From: Bombyx mori
Lineage: Eukaryota; Arthropoda; Insecta; Lepidoptera; Bombycidae
Length of the DNA: 64,000 bases
Assembly: GCF_030269925.1 (NCBI RefSeq)
Contig: NC_085129.1
Location: forward strand, 16,917,501 to 16,981,500
Direction: 5' to 3'
Shown here: positions 11,136-21,360 of the stretch, piece after piece
How the letters are laid out: the number at the start of each line of letters is the position of its first letter
Position numbering within the stretch: the stretch's first letter is position 1
Program-made: the position numbers and the translations under genes
The notes under the pieces: model-generated
Databases searched by the model: none
What the model was told of the DNA's origin: nothing
Seen by the model: the letters and a program-made list of their open reading frames with translations, nothing else

Positions 11136-11435
11136 CCACAATTTTGCATATAACATGATATTAGATTTAATTTATTCCTTTCCAGTTTACGAGTTTGGCC
11201 AATTGTTGATCTGCAAGATGCTTTGTTTTATATTTTACAAGCGTATTAATTGATTTCGTGCGTGAATCATCAGTACATAATAAAACTTATCCGCCTCAGT
11301 TTGCAAAGAAAAGTTCGTGTAAACAATTCTATTTGAAGGTAACATATCGCGTTTATTGTACTCGAAATACTCTCTGGAGCGCGCATTGTCAATGTCATGT
11401 CCGAATTCTTCTGAGCGCGCGCGGGAAGGTGCCAC
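11131..11435 (-). repeat. Inverted duplicated cassette, copy 2
   Basis: Reverse complement of 3341-3625. The minus-strand frame 11235-11435 encodes the same peptide (NARSREYFEYNKRDMLPSNR...), one residue different in the part compared. Flanked on both sides by Bm1 pieces, as is copy 1. Confidence 0.85.
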
Positions 11436-11436
11436 C

Positions 11437-11806
11437 GCCCTGCCTATTTCTGCCGTGAAGCAGTAATGCGTTTCGGTTTGAAGGCTGAAGCAGCCGTTGT
11501 ACTGTAAATATTGAGACTAAGAACGCATGTCTTCGTTACTCCTTCATAACTACTAGACAATTCCCCGAGAGATAGATGATCGCGAAGCTCAATGCAATTG
11601 GCGATTATTTAGCTAGCTTTTGAACATGCCAGATACTATATTTGCAGGTATTACGCGGTTCAAATATCAAATCTGAAAATCTGAGAACCCATGAATTCAT
11701 GTCTCAAGGTAGGTGGCGGGATTTACGTTGTAGATGCTTATGAGCTCAGGTAAACGCTTAACAGCAGGTGGGGCCGTGGGCTCGTGCCATCTAAGCAATA
11801 AAAAAA
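11437..11806 (+). mobile_element. Bm1 SINE split by a 150-bp insertion
   Basis: Bm1 5' half 11437-11540 (CTGCCTATTTCTGCCG to GAACGCATGTCT), inserted segment about 11540-11697, Bm1 3' half 11698-11806 (CATGTCTCAAGGTAGGTGG to AAGCAATAAAAA). CATGTCT is repeated on both sides as a candidate target duplication. The inserted segment recurs inverted at 22508-23070. Confidence 0.8.
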
Positions 11807-11809
11807 ATA

Positions 11810-12975
11810 TTTTTTTGGAGGCAATTAAAAAAAAATTTTGTAGAGAGCATAATCCGAATCGAAGGATCAAACAATGCTTGCGTGCGAACATTAATTTATA
11901 GTTATTCTAACAGCTATTCTTTTAAGAACGAGAAAATAAACAAAATCCTAGGGTTTTGTGGAGCAAAAATCTGCGATGCAAAACATGCATGAGAATAATG
12001 CGAAAACTTCTTAGATCTTTCCACGTTGATGGTGGTTAGAGAAACGTACATAAAATTATTTGCGGATCAAGAATTTAGCCCCAAGTAGCTCAGTCAATAC
12101 CACCCACCGCATTTCTAAATAAGAATGTTGTTAAATCTATGATTTATTATTTACTGTTCAAACCCGGCCCGCTTTCCTTACCCTGATCTGATAGCTTCCA
12201 AGCTTCTAAGCACAGGATCATCTCTTCGACAATCTCAAGATTTCCTTTAGTGTTTATTTGCAATCAGCTCTGCCATTTCGAAGTCTACAGGGCACGCACA
12301 CCCAAATGTGTTTAGTTTCTGAGATCATTATGTGATATACAAACTTGCAAATATTGTTGTTGTTTTTTTCATATAAATATGCGGGTATATAATATTAAAC
12401 ACTTAATTGGCGGGTCAACGAGATTATCCGGCAGTTCCATCGCTTTGCGTTCAAGAAACGTGACCGACTCGTCAACGATTCGTCACTGAAGTCAATGTAA
12501 TCAGGCCATTGTGTGAATATTTAGGTCGTCGGTCGCTCCACGATGTGGTCCGTCGCTGTATTTCTGTTACCCCTGTCTCAGGTGACGCCTACGTCAAACC
12601 GAAATAGTTTCACGTCAAAATACAAGAACTTCACAACGGTTCACACGGCGGAGTGCGTTGTATTTTTGTTATTATTTTAAATAAGCGCTTTGTTTTGGGC
12701 TGATACTTGTGTTGGAGCGTCGGGCCACGGGTAGGTACCTCCATGTTGGATGATTTGTGCCACGAAGGAGTTTTCACTTGCAATTGTAAACCTCATGTGT
12801 CAAGGTGAGTGCATTCTTATTGTAATGCTCGTGCAGTCGGACTGTAATCTGGTCTCTTTAACTCGAAACTTCGGGAAACGTTTACTAGAACTCTTGTTGA
12901 ATATTAATATCCGGCGTGGTGCAGTTACAGGGATTATGTGTGTCGTCTATGACTAAATATTTATTTATTATTTAA
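11810..12975. other. Unassigned DNA
   Basis: No convincing gene. An open frame at 12750-12956 (plus) has no recognisable domain. No repeat recognised. Confidence 0.4.
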
Positions 12976-12977
12976 CA

Positions 12978-13380
12978 CGGACTTTTTGGCGGGAATACGG
13001 GGTATGAATTTGTGTGAATTTTTATTATTTTGTCTATTTAGGGTTTCTTCAAATTAAAATGTGTAATGACGGTGTTTAATTAACCGTTTGGCATATACGA
13101 TAGTGAACAAATGTGGGAAAATTGAAATAAAGTCGCTGGATGTAGCTTTTTAGGTTTTTCCAAAAAGTCTACTGAAAAAGTTTTCGTAAATAACCACCAT
13201 TTTACTGAGACTATATATTCATCTCAGGTCATCTTGTTTCATTTAATTACATCCCAATTGATTAACGTCTCAAATTCATGAACATCATCACATTCTCTTC
13301 ATACCATATTTCATTTTATTACAAATGTAAAAGAATATAAGGCTTGGCTTAAAGGTCTCGTTACTAAGCCATAAAATCTT
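12978..13380 (-). repeat. 400-bp non-autonomous repeat, copy B
   Basis: Starts CGGACTTTTTGGCGGGAATA and ends CTAAGCCATAAAATCTT, the reverse complement of copy A with about 20% divergence. Confidence 0.75.
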
Positions 13381-13844
13381 CAAAAAAAGCATACATTTAT
13401 CATGAGTTTTGCCAAGTAGACAGTGGCTGTAACGTGCATACATTTAAATAATATTAGCAGTAATTAGAGCTTTGAAAACTTAAAAAAGAATCATTTCTAT
13501 TATTGCATCGGTGTTACACTACTGCTCCACGCTGTGCGAGGCCATTGACCTCATGCGTGAGTTGATTTTTAGTTAGTGTTCCATTGAGCGCGCGGTGTGA
13601 AAAACATTTGTTTAACATGACGATTCTGGCAACTCGTTTCAACATAGTTACTAAAGATACTAATTTATTTAGCATCAGCATAGTTTTACTTCTAAGAATA
13701 CTTCTGCATGAAAGAGAACACGCAATAATAACCGTTTTTTATAGCAATCAGACATCATTATTATTTTTTGGAAAACCAAGATAAATCATTGCATAAAAAT
13801 TATTAAAATATAAAACTGAACAATCCTCCACTCCAACCAAAAAC

Positions 13845-13975
13845 CCTTTTTTTTTGGTCAGGAGGAAATCGCCTGACTTCCGTCCTCCACTGGGGATGGA
13901 GGGCGGAGCATGTCAGAGTCGAACTGACTAAAACCTCCTGTCACTCAACAACCAGGAGGTTTTAGTCAGTTCGAA
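13845..13975. repeat. LINE-like fragment ending in a 21-bp perfect hairpin
   Basis: GGTCAGGAGGAAATCGCCTG opens it. Stem CGAACTGACTAAAACCTCCTG (13920-13940), loop of 12 nt, then its exact complement at 13953-13973. The flanking text looks repeat-derived. Confidence 0.8.
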
Positions 13976-13979
13976 AACC

Positions 13980-15260
13980 CTAGACTCTTCGACGATATTA
14001 AAATTGAACGATAAATTTTAAATTTAATAAGTTTAAATGTACACCTCCAAAAATATTTACGAAAATACGAAGTTCATCAAACTTTATAAAAATACAATGA
14101 GATGCGTGAACAAAGACATATTTTTCTGTGATTAACTATGATTTATTGTTTGACGTATGATATTACGGACGGAAATATTATTTTAACTAGGCGCAGCGCA
14201 TTGAACCCGTATAGTTGGGATTCATTTGACAGTTAAAATGGCGGGTTTTTCTTTACGTAAAACGTACGTTTCTCTAAGCTATATTCGAAATTTGACCACA
14301 ATTGCTAACACATGTAAGCACATATATTTTGATTTATACTATGACTGGTTTTGTTTTATACTTTTAAAAACAAACCTTTTTTACTAATTGCATGAAAGCG
14401 TAAATGTACTTACTACACAAAAAAATGCTTGACAAGCTGAGAATGAAATGGTATTTGCCCTTTTTGTCTGCTTTAATATAAAGATTTAGTTTATTTTCCA
14501 TAGATATACATAATATTAAAAATATTCGCTATTGATAATCGCCTCATTGGCGAAGTAGTTAGTGATACTGATTGTTGTTTAACGGCGTTTGACGATTCGG
14601 GATTGGAGTCAATAGTGTTGTTAAAATATTTGATAATCAAAGTCTGTTGTCTTTTTTCTTGATACGTATTTGATCGCGTATAAAAAAAAACACGAAAAAA
14701 ATAACATAGCCTAGGAGGTGACTTGAGATAGATTAATATCTAGTATTAAAATAAAATCGTTTGGTCATAGTTTATTAAACATGGTTCACTAATGCTAAAT
14801 CATTCGTTACACACTTTGCTTGCATGTATCCGTCTGACAAGGGCGGGAAAAATTGACAGTTTTCGTAACTAACGAAGATCAATAAATTAATCAAATCTAA
14901 AAAAACAATTGGAGTTAGCAGGGTATTATTTAATTTTTAGGAGGCCTAAAGAAAAACGCGTTTTAAACATTTCTTTCACAGACAATATAGAGAGTAAAAA
15001 GATTATTCTCTAATTTAAATAAGATAGATATAAGATTTAAAATTAACAGTTGATTTTTAACTAGGAAAATCAGCTTGGCCCCTAGAATATTAATTATTAT
15101 ATTTGAGACAGCGCAAAATTTTCAATGGTTTATATTTTCCACTTTACAGGTACATATAAAAATGGCCGATATAAACAATTGCACCACAAAAGCTTAGCGC
15201 GTTAGAAAAAGATAGCAGCACACGAAAACTTCATAAAAGAGCGCCAAAGAAAAGGACACA
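13980..15260. other. Unassigned A/T-rich DNA
   Basis: No gene or recognised repeat. It leads into the orphan exon candidate at 15263. Confidence 0.4.
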
Positions 15261-15262
15261 AG

Positions 15263-15318
15263 ATGTCGTTAGTGGCGCCGAGGAGAGTTCAACTGGACTG
15301 GACAAATGCCATACCTTG
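15263..15318 (+). other. Orphan exon candidate ending at a GTAAGA donor
   Basis: ATG in fair context (CAAGATGTC) followed by MSLVAPRRVQLDWTNAIPW up to the TG|GTAAGA donor at 15319. The DIRS element begins about 10 bp later, so it may sit in the first intron of a host gene. No partner exon was recognised on either side; it may be chance. Confidence 0.3.
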
Positions 15319-15328
15319 GTAAGATAAA

Positions 15329-15535
15329 TATTACGGTTTTACATAACAATAAAACCGATATTATGTGCCGAGAAGGAAAACATACAGCATTGTATTATGA
15401 AGAAGCAGTGTGTACTTAGCTTAGATTCCTTGTCTATATCCAACCATAGACAGTCAATTTAGTTCTATCTTTAGCCGCTAGGTGCTGCCAGCAAGTATAA
15501 AGGGAGCGCAGCCATCTTTGATCTTCATAGTCTTC
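15329..15535 (-). repeat. DIRS right inverted terminal repeat
   Basis: From the GGAAAACATACAGC string to TCTTCATAG it is the inverted counterpart of 21361-21510. It has its own outer extension (about 45 bp, beginning TTACGGTTTTACATAACAAT), as expected for DIRS, where the right repeat is longer than the left. TATAAAGGG at about 15497 could be promoter-like within the repeat. Confidence 0.82.
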
Positions 15536-15553
15536 ACCAGGAAGAACTTCCTG

Positions 15554-15658
15554 CAATGCTGTATGTTTTCCTTCTCGGCACATAATATCGGTTTTATTGT
15601 TATGTAAAACCGTAATATTGATGTGCCTTTGGAAAACATACAGCATTGTATTATGAAG
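15554..15658 (-). repeat. DIRS internal complementary region (circle junction)
   Basis: Two joined halves. 15554-15613 is the reverse complement of the right terminus (15329-15391); 15614-15658 copies the left terminus as read at 21530-21486. This join of both ends is the defining ICR of DIRS elements and marks both element borders. It also makes a roughly 300-bp hairpin-capable segment, 15329-15613. Confidence 0.85.
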
Positions 15659-15899
15659 ACGTGTTTGTTATCTGCTGGTGAAATTATTAAGCACAACGCT
15701 ATGATAAAATAGGTAAAGCCATAATAAAATTATGAAGCGCAATGATAATGTTCATAATTTATATAATTATTAAATCGAAAAAACAGTTGTTAACTTCCAC
15801 GTTAATTCAATAATTAAAAAATATTTATAAGTTTGTAATAAACATTTTATCTTGTATATACAAGAAAATGTATAAATTGTATAAATGATGTATATACAT

Positions 15900-16800
15900 C
15901 ATGTAGAAGTAAATGTGTTGAAAAAAAAGAATCGTGAGGATCTTTACGAAGCTCTATTATTCGGCAATAATTATTGTAAACGTTTGGATGATTTGCAATT
16001 GCCTCTAGAAAGTATTTCGTCCATTGGTTCATTATCAATCCATCTCAGAGGCTACTGCTGATCTACCACTTCTTAGAGATGCGTTGATGCCATTACCTCG
16101 TAAGGTTGAACGAAGACCAGTTTCCAATTACAGTACGGGATGCCGCTTTTGTGACAACACACATAGTTAGAAAAAAGTCCTTACGAATCTTACCGGGCAT
16201 GTCTTTAGTTTCATGTTTAGAAAGCACTTATGCAGATTATTGACGAAAATGGATTTCAATTTTAGACCCAAAGACTGGTATCAGAAAGATGTTTTTCTCT
16301 GTTATCAAAGAAACTGTCTTTAGAAATGTTGAGCAAAGTAAGGTCATTAACTCTGCGTCCCGTAGCCAGCAACATGGTTGTTGGTGTCCTTCAAGCTACA
16401 TTGAGGCGTGATGTGGTGGCTGGGTTTGAAGAAAACCAGTTTAGAACTATTCTCGGATCTCATGTGAATGGGACTACACTTAGTAAAATTGTAATAAGTA
16501 GTTGAATTTTGTTTAGCTATTCCGATGGCTTTTTTAAAATAGCAATTTTTATTAGAGAGCTTGAGAATGTTTGCTGTCCTACATGTATTTCGCCCACAGA
16601 AAGTCGACAGCGCTGCTTTATGATGCAGAAGGGTTGTTTTATAGGCAAAATTTTCTTTTTGGAAAAGAAGAAAGAATTTGGCAACATCTGCAGACTTAGG
16701 ATCAATTTTAAAACTGTAGCACCATATGCACCATCTTCTAGTTGCTGGTAAGTATGCTGACAAAGTGGATTGACACCAGCTAATTTTCAACAAATCTTCT
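15900..16800 (-). pseudogene. DIRS tyrosine recombinase remnant
   Basis: Minus-strand frames read STLSAYLPATRRWCIWCYSF and DPKSADVAKF (core-binding domain), then GRRVNDLTLLNISKDSF (first catalytic Arg context), ASRTVIGNW, RSAVASEMD, and finally MDEILSRGNCKSS followed by NVYNNYCRIIEL, matching the GNWKS..TF..YYRREI tail that bears the catalytic tyrosine. At least three frameshifts separate these blocks. Confidence 0.8.
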
Positions 16801-17402
16801 CCTGTTTAGACCAGTCTATTATTTGTACAACCTCCCCCCCCCCCCCTTCTAAGCTTTCAGGGTTAATGTTTAACCTGTGGAGGAGGCAGGTTTTGGATTT
16901 CGTGCGAGTTGTCTAGCGTTCGGGATCTGAGGGCTTGGAAACCCAAATGCTTTCGCTCAGTCTGGGAACACTACCAGGTAGGTTCCCTAGATACTGTTGA
17001 AGTGAGTCAGTACTTTGGGGAGAAGGTTGAGAGGAGGAATTCTCCATGCTAGTTGCATCCTCTACGGTCTGCTGAAGGTATCCAATCTTGGTCGGCGAAT
17101 GGGTTTATATCCGGATGACTCCACTTTCGAAAAACTTTTGTGGTCACTTGTGGTAAAAAGTGCCATTTCGCAGGTTGATTTCCTCGTGATAGCCTGTCGG
17201 CTATGATGTTGTATCTCCCCGAGAGATAAGCTGACAGTTATCTTGAACTTATCGCTTAGGTTTAAAAATCGAAAGGTCAACGTTAGTGAAATACTTTCAG
17301 ATTCATTTTGATTGTCACTACCATTGCAAATAGCTCTTTTGTGGGTGAGCCGTTTCTGTTGTTGAGCTGACCATAGACAGGACGTTAATATTTTGTCTAA
17401 TT

Positions 17403-17598
17403 GTAACCCCTACCCATGTCCGAAGCTTCCGTTGCCAGGAAATGGTTGGTTTTGGGTCTCGGCAATGTTTGACATGTGGCTCCGCGTCAGCACTGCATTT
17501 GTAACCCCTACACATGTCCGAAGCTTCCGTTGCCAGGAAATGGTTGGTTTTGTGTATCGGCAATGTCTAACATGTGGCTTCGCGTCAGCACTGCATTT
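17403..17598. repeat. 98-bp tandem duplication in DIRS RNase H region
   Basis: 17403-17500 and 17501-17598 are adjacent copies (start GTAACCCCTAC, end CACTGCATTT) differing at about six positions. On the minus strand both encode KCSADA..PHV.HCR..KPTI-type text, so part of the polyprotein is duplicated. Confidence 0.9.
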
Positions 17599-17839
17599 AA
17601 TTGTTAACACATGCAGGATGGCCTGTTTTTTACCCCTTTTCTTGAAACTTCGCAAGAAAATTTGCAAGTTAGCATAGATTGATGTAATTCCGTCAGAGTT
17701 TGAGCTAGGATGTTGTTGAGTGGCCACTTCATTTCTCGCAATTTTCCATCTAATCCCTAGACATGTCATCTCTTGAACCAGTGTACTAATTGATTTTTTG
17801 TAAGGCTGACTTGGCAGCCCAAATAATCCAAGAGCTTTA

Positions 17840-19040
17840 CAGCTTATGTGGCCTGAAGACTCAACTTGGACTTCTTTTGATGGACCTGGTGGGATTTGCG
17901 TAGGTGGGATAACACTCAACAACCCTTTGCACGCAATGTTTCCGCGACCGAGCATGCTATGCAAGCAAAAAAGGTGTATTTGTCTTCATGGGCCAAGAAA
18001 AAGTCGCGTAGGTAGGTTAACATTTGACTTCCCTATGTACGTAAGGTCTTCGCGACCGAGCATGCTATGGGAGCAAAAACGTTTATTTGTCTTGGTGAAA
18101 CAAGATCATGTCGTGTAAGTAAGCTAGCACTTCGATTTTGCACGCAATGCCTCCGCGACCGAACATGCTGTGGAAGCAAAAAGGTGTATTTGTCTTCAAG
18201 GACCAAGAGAAAGTCGCGTAGGTACGTTAACATTTGACTTCTCTATGTACGCAAGGTCTCCGCGACCGAGCATGCTATGGGAACAAAAACGTTTATTTGT
18301 CTTGGTGAAACAAGATTAAGTCGTGTAGGTAAGCTAGCACTCGACTTTGCACGCAATATCTCCGCGACCGAGCGACCGAGCGACCGAGCACCCTATATAA
18401 TGGAAATTGACATGCCAGCCCAGATAATCCAAAACCTTCACAGCTTCTGCAGCCTGAAGTTTCAACTTGGATTTGTTTTGGTCGACCAAAAGGAAGTCGT
18501 CTAGGTAGACTAGCACTCGAGTTCCTTTTGCACGCAAGGTCTCTGCGACCCAGCATGTTATGGAAGCAAAAAGGTTAATCCAAAAGCTTCACAGCTTCTG
18601 CAGCCTGAAGTTTCAACTTGGATTTGTCTTGGTCGACCAAAAAGGAAGTCGTCTAGTAGACACTAGCACTCGAGTTCCCTTTGCACGCAAGGTCTCTGCG
18701 ACCCGCATGTTATAGAAGCAAAAAGGTGTGGCTCTGAAGCCAGACCGAAGGGTAGGCATGTCATTTCATACTAACTCATAAGAAGGTACCGATTCCTTCC
18801 TGGAGGTACTGATACTGGTACCTTGGTACTGATCCTCAAGAAGTATCGACGAAATTTTGCGACTGATACTAGAAAAATATTCCTGAGAAATGTTCAATTC
18901 TATCATCCAGTCGCCTGGGTGGAGAAAGTTTGGTACCTAGGTGTCCGAAAACAGTTGGTCGTAAAGATAAAACACCTAACTCTCTCGAAGATCCAAAATT
19001 GGACGCATTGATCCGTCGCTTTTCTTCCGCAGAAAAAAGG
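17840..19040 (-). pseudogene. DIRS reverse transcriptase remnant with tandemly repeated core
   Basis: Minus-strand translation gives an RT amino-terminal stretch (ITNCFRTPRYQTFSTQATG-like, interrupted) and then VLVYLDDFLLV, the catalytic YxDD box, followed by LDYLGWHVNF. The YLDD-coding segment is repeated several times with substitutions (for example LTYLRDFLLV at about 18200). Frameshifts and stops throughout. Confidence 0.75.
17941..18725. repeat. Tandem repeat array inside DIRS RT
   Basis: The landmark CGCGACCGAGCATGCTATG recurs at about 17941, 18050, 18152, 18260 and 18362, then in variant form at 18542 and 18697. Spacings of 109, 102, 108 and 102 bp alternate two unit types (A with GTGTATTTGTCTTCA, B with GTTTATTTGTCTTGG), giving a dimeric period of about 210 bp. 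Two further copies have a 152-bp period. Confidence 0.85.
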
Positions 19041-19041
19041 T

Positions 19042-19043
<2 letters not shown>

Positions 19044-19112
<69 letters not shown>
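19044..19112. repeat. 69-nt homopolymer T tract
   Basis: Uninterrupted T run between the gag-position frame and RT of the DIRS relic. It could be the poly-A tail of a retroinsert of which nothing else remains, or an assembly or sequencing artefact. Confidence 0.9.
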
Positions 19113-19114
<2 letters not shown>

Positions 19115-19524
19115 GGTATTTGGTAACCATACATGGTTTACAAATTATTACAATTTTGGTGGCACTCAGTGCCTCCCGTCGGTGTCTTCAATTGCCCCCC
19201 TCTGGATTGTGCCAGATGTTACAGACTATGATTGTTTATAATGTTTGGCTTACCTTTTGTACGAGATCGTGACAAATAGGATTATAGCCCTCCGAGGGAC
19301 TGAATAGATTTCAATTTACTATTATCAAACAAAAATTCCTCAATGAGTGGTGCGTTGGCAACAGGATACTTTGTTAGAGACCACGGAAATTAAACTTTGA
19401 CGTGTTATTTCTATACATACGGCCCTTTTTTCCGTATACAATTTAAAACGCTTTTTACGGGTAACTTGTACGACGGAGACGATTTGTCAAAGTTTTCAGT
19501 AATTATGTTACAAAGATTATTAGT

Positions 19525-19905
19525 TTAAATCTGTTGTGTTTTTGTCAAAATTTCCGTATTGACGAGATCAATTTGTTTACAACATTTTTCGTTACATTCA
19601 ATTGTTACACACAGTTGATGCATTATTAGATTTACAACGTCACTGACCTGGTGGGATAACGAGCCGATTCGAAGATCGACCGTTACCTTTGAATCCCGTC
19701 GTTTCTTACGCAGAGACTCCTTTTGTTCTTTTTCGCTTGACGAGCTGTTCGAACGCGAGGCGTCTCCATCGCGTCTCGCCTGGACATCTTCCCTCTCGGA
19801 AATTATGGAGCTTGACTCAACATCACCTCCAACAGATGACGCGTGATTCATGGCGTCCGATGATAGGATTGGTAAATAATACTCGTAATGATTGCAAAAT
19901 AACAC
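19525..19905 (-). pseudogene. DIRS ORF1 (gag-position) remnant
   Basis: Open frame of about 126 codons lying between the left terminal repeat and RT. Ser/Glu/Arg-rich start (MNHASSVGGDVESSSIISER), then KKRRDSK and hydrophobic SHQVSDVVNLIMHQL. Assigned to gag only by position and composition; no motif is diagnostic. Confidence 0.5.
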
Positions 19906-20009
19906 TCATAGAAACACAAAATAAATATTTTTTGCAATTAATAAGAAGTCGAATAAATATTTGTGGACTTGCGACTTCACAGTACGAAAGTACACAACGC
20001 TATGAAGAT

Positions 20010-21360
20010 TTTTTTTTTTTTTTTTTTTTAAACCTACCTAAGCTGATAGCCCTAGCGGCTATATCAGCGTAGCCCTAACTTTAGTAGGTGAGCTCACGGG
20101 GCTCAAACCTGACGATGTTGCTAACACGAACCCTAGCAAGAGTCGTGCTTCGCAGAATCTACCACCGGATCGGAAACGCGACCCACTGAGAAGATCCGGC
20201 GAGAAACTCAGTGGGCTGTGTCTGAGAGTTAATTTACTCGTCGAGCCCTTCGTCGCAAGCGACGGGTTCGACGAGAACGGTGACCGGTGCTTGAATTACC
20301 TAAAAGCACCGTTAGTGGATCGGGCGGGTCCGAGATGACGTGTTTTGGGCGACGTCGACTGCTTTCCATTCTGTCCGCAGGATCGGGAATGTAGTTACCG
20401 GCGGCCACGATGAGAGGGTTCTCATGTCGTGCCGCTTTATCGAAGTGGCGCATGGACGCCGACTGCAGATACTTACTGATGGACTCTAAGTCCAGGTCGT
20501 CATGGAGGTCGACGTTCCTGACGAACCACGGGGCTCCGACGGCTATCCTGCAAAAACGGGATTGAATAATTTGGAATGACTTTAAGTGAGTGCGGGCCGC
20601 GTGAGCGAACACTACACTTGCATAGGTCATGACGGGGCGTATGCAAGTTTTGTAGAGTGTCACCTTATTTCTAAGGGACATTTTACTTCGCCTACATATC
20701 ATCGGGTAGAGACGTCCTAGAATGAAGGCGGCACGATCGCGTACCGTCTTGATGTGGGGGCGGAATGTCATCCTACTGTCGAGGGTGACGCCTAAATGTT
20801 TGACCTTCGGGGCCCACGGTATGGGCTGGTCGAACATCGTGATTGGGCGAACGGCGGGGGCGGGGGTATTGACGCGCCTAGTCGGGAGGGGGATGCTCAG
20901 CGTGGTGTTCGGAGGGCGACCCCTTTTGAAGAGCACCGCTGTGCTTTTCGTGGGGTTAATGTCGATGCGCCACTTCCGGAACCACTGTCCCATGGTGGTA
21001 GCCGCGGTCTGAAGTCGTCGATGAAGCAACGCCTTCTTCCTACACGAGTAGTAGATGGCGGTGTCATCGGCGAAGAGCGCTAGATGGGTCTCCGGAGACC
21101 GGGGTATATCGTTGATATACAAACTAAATAGTAACGGGGAGAGAGCGGAGCCTTGCGGGACTCCGGCTGTGACGTGACGGGGCCGGGAACGCGTTCCCTC
21201 GACTCGATATCGGAACGAACGGTTCGACAAGTAGTCTCGTATGATGAGCACGAGTCTGTCTGGCACTCCCATGTTATACAGTTTGTATATCAAACCGTTG
21301 TGCCAGACTTTGTCGAACGCCTTCGCTATATCGAAGAAGAGGGCTCCTGTCGGAATGGGT
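20010..21360 (-). mobile_element. Jockey-clade LINE, 5'-truncated, inserted in DIRS
   Basis: Non-LTR retrotransposon inserted by target-primed reverse transcription. The poly-A tail (T run 20010-20028 on plus) and about 200 bp of 3' UTR are at low coordinates, with ORF2 C-terminal RT above. It is flanked by perfect 9-bp duplications TATGAAGAT at 20001-20009 and 21361-21369. Its 3' UTR is the master sequence for the many CTGAGAAGATCCGGCGAG-bearing tails elsewhere in the window. Confidence 0.93.
20229..21293 (-). CDS. Reverse transcriptase, C-terminal part of jockey-like ORF2
   Basis: Open frame of 354 codons with no internal stop. Shows the RT palm: GVPQGSALSPLLFSLYINDI, then ALFADDTAIYY with the catalytic DD, then WRIDINPTKSTAVLF and HLGVTLD (thumb side), and a C-terminal VTLYKTCIRPVMTYASVVF. 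It ends DPLTVLLGNSSTGHRSRRTR. Upstream endonuclease and most RT fingers are missing through 5' truncation, so it is a non-autonomous but relatively young copy. Confidence 0.92.
   Translation of the reverse strand: MIYKLYNMGVPDRLVLIIRDYLSNRSFRYRVEGTRSRPRHVTAGVPQGSALSPLLFSLYINDIPRSPETHLALFADDTAIYYSCRKKALLHRRLQTAATTMGQWFRKWRIDINPTKSTAVLFKRGRPPNTTLSIPLPTRRVNTPAPAVRPITMFDQPIPWAPKVKHLGVTLDSRMTFRPHIKTVRDRAAFILGRLYPMICRRSKMSLRNKVTLYKTCIRPVMTYASVVFAHAARTHLKSFQIIQSRFCRIAVGAPWFVRNVDLHDDLDLESISKYLQSASMRHFDKAARHENPLIVAAGNYIPDPADRMESSRRRPKHVISDPPDPLTVLLGNSSTGHRSRRTRRLRRRARRVN

Noticed and set aside
15325..15625. Simple host-gene hairpin or cruciform
   Set aside because: The inverted pair is explained by the DIRS right terminus and its internal complementary region.
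18903..19130. Poly-lysine protein frame on the minus strand
   Set aside because: Translation of the 69-nt homopolymer; not a protein.
19525..19905. Independent host gene on the minus strand
   Set aside because: It lies inside the DIRS borders, between terminal repeat and RT, so it is best read as the element's ORF1.
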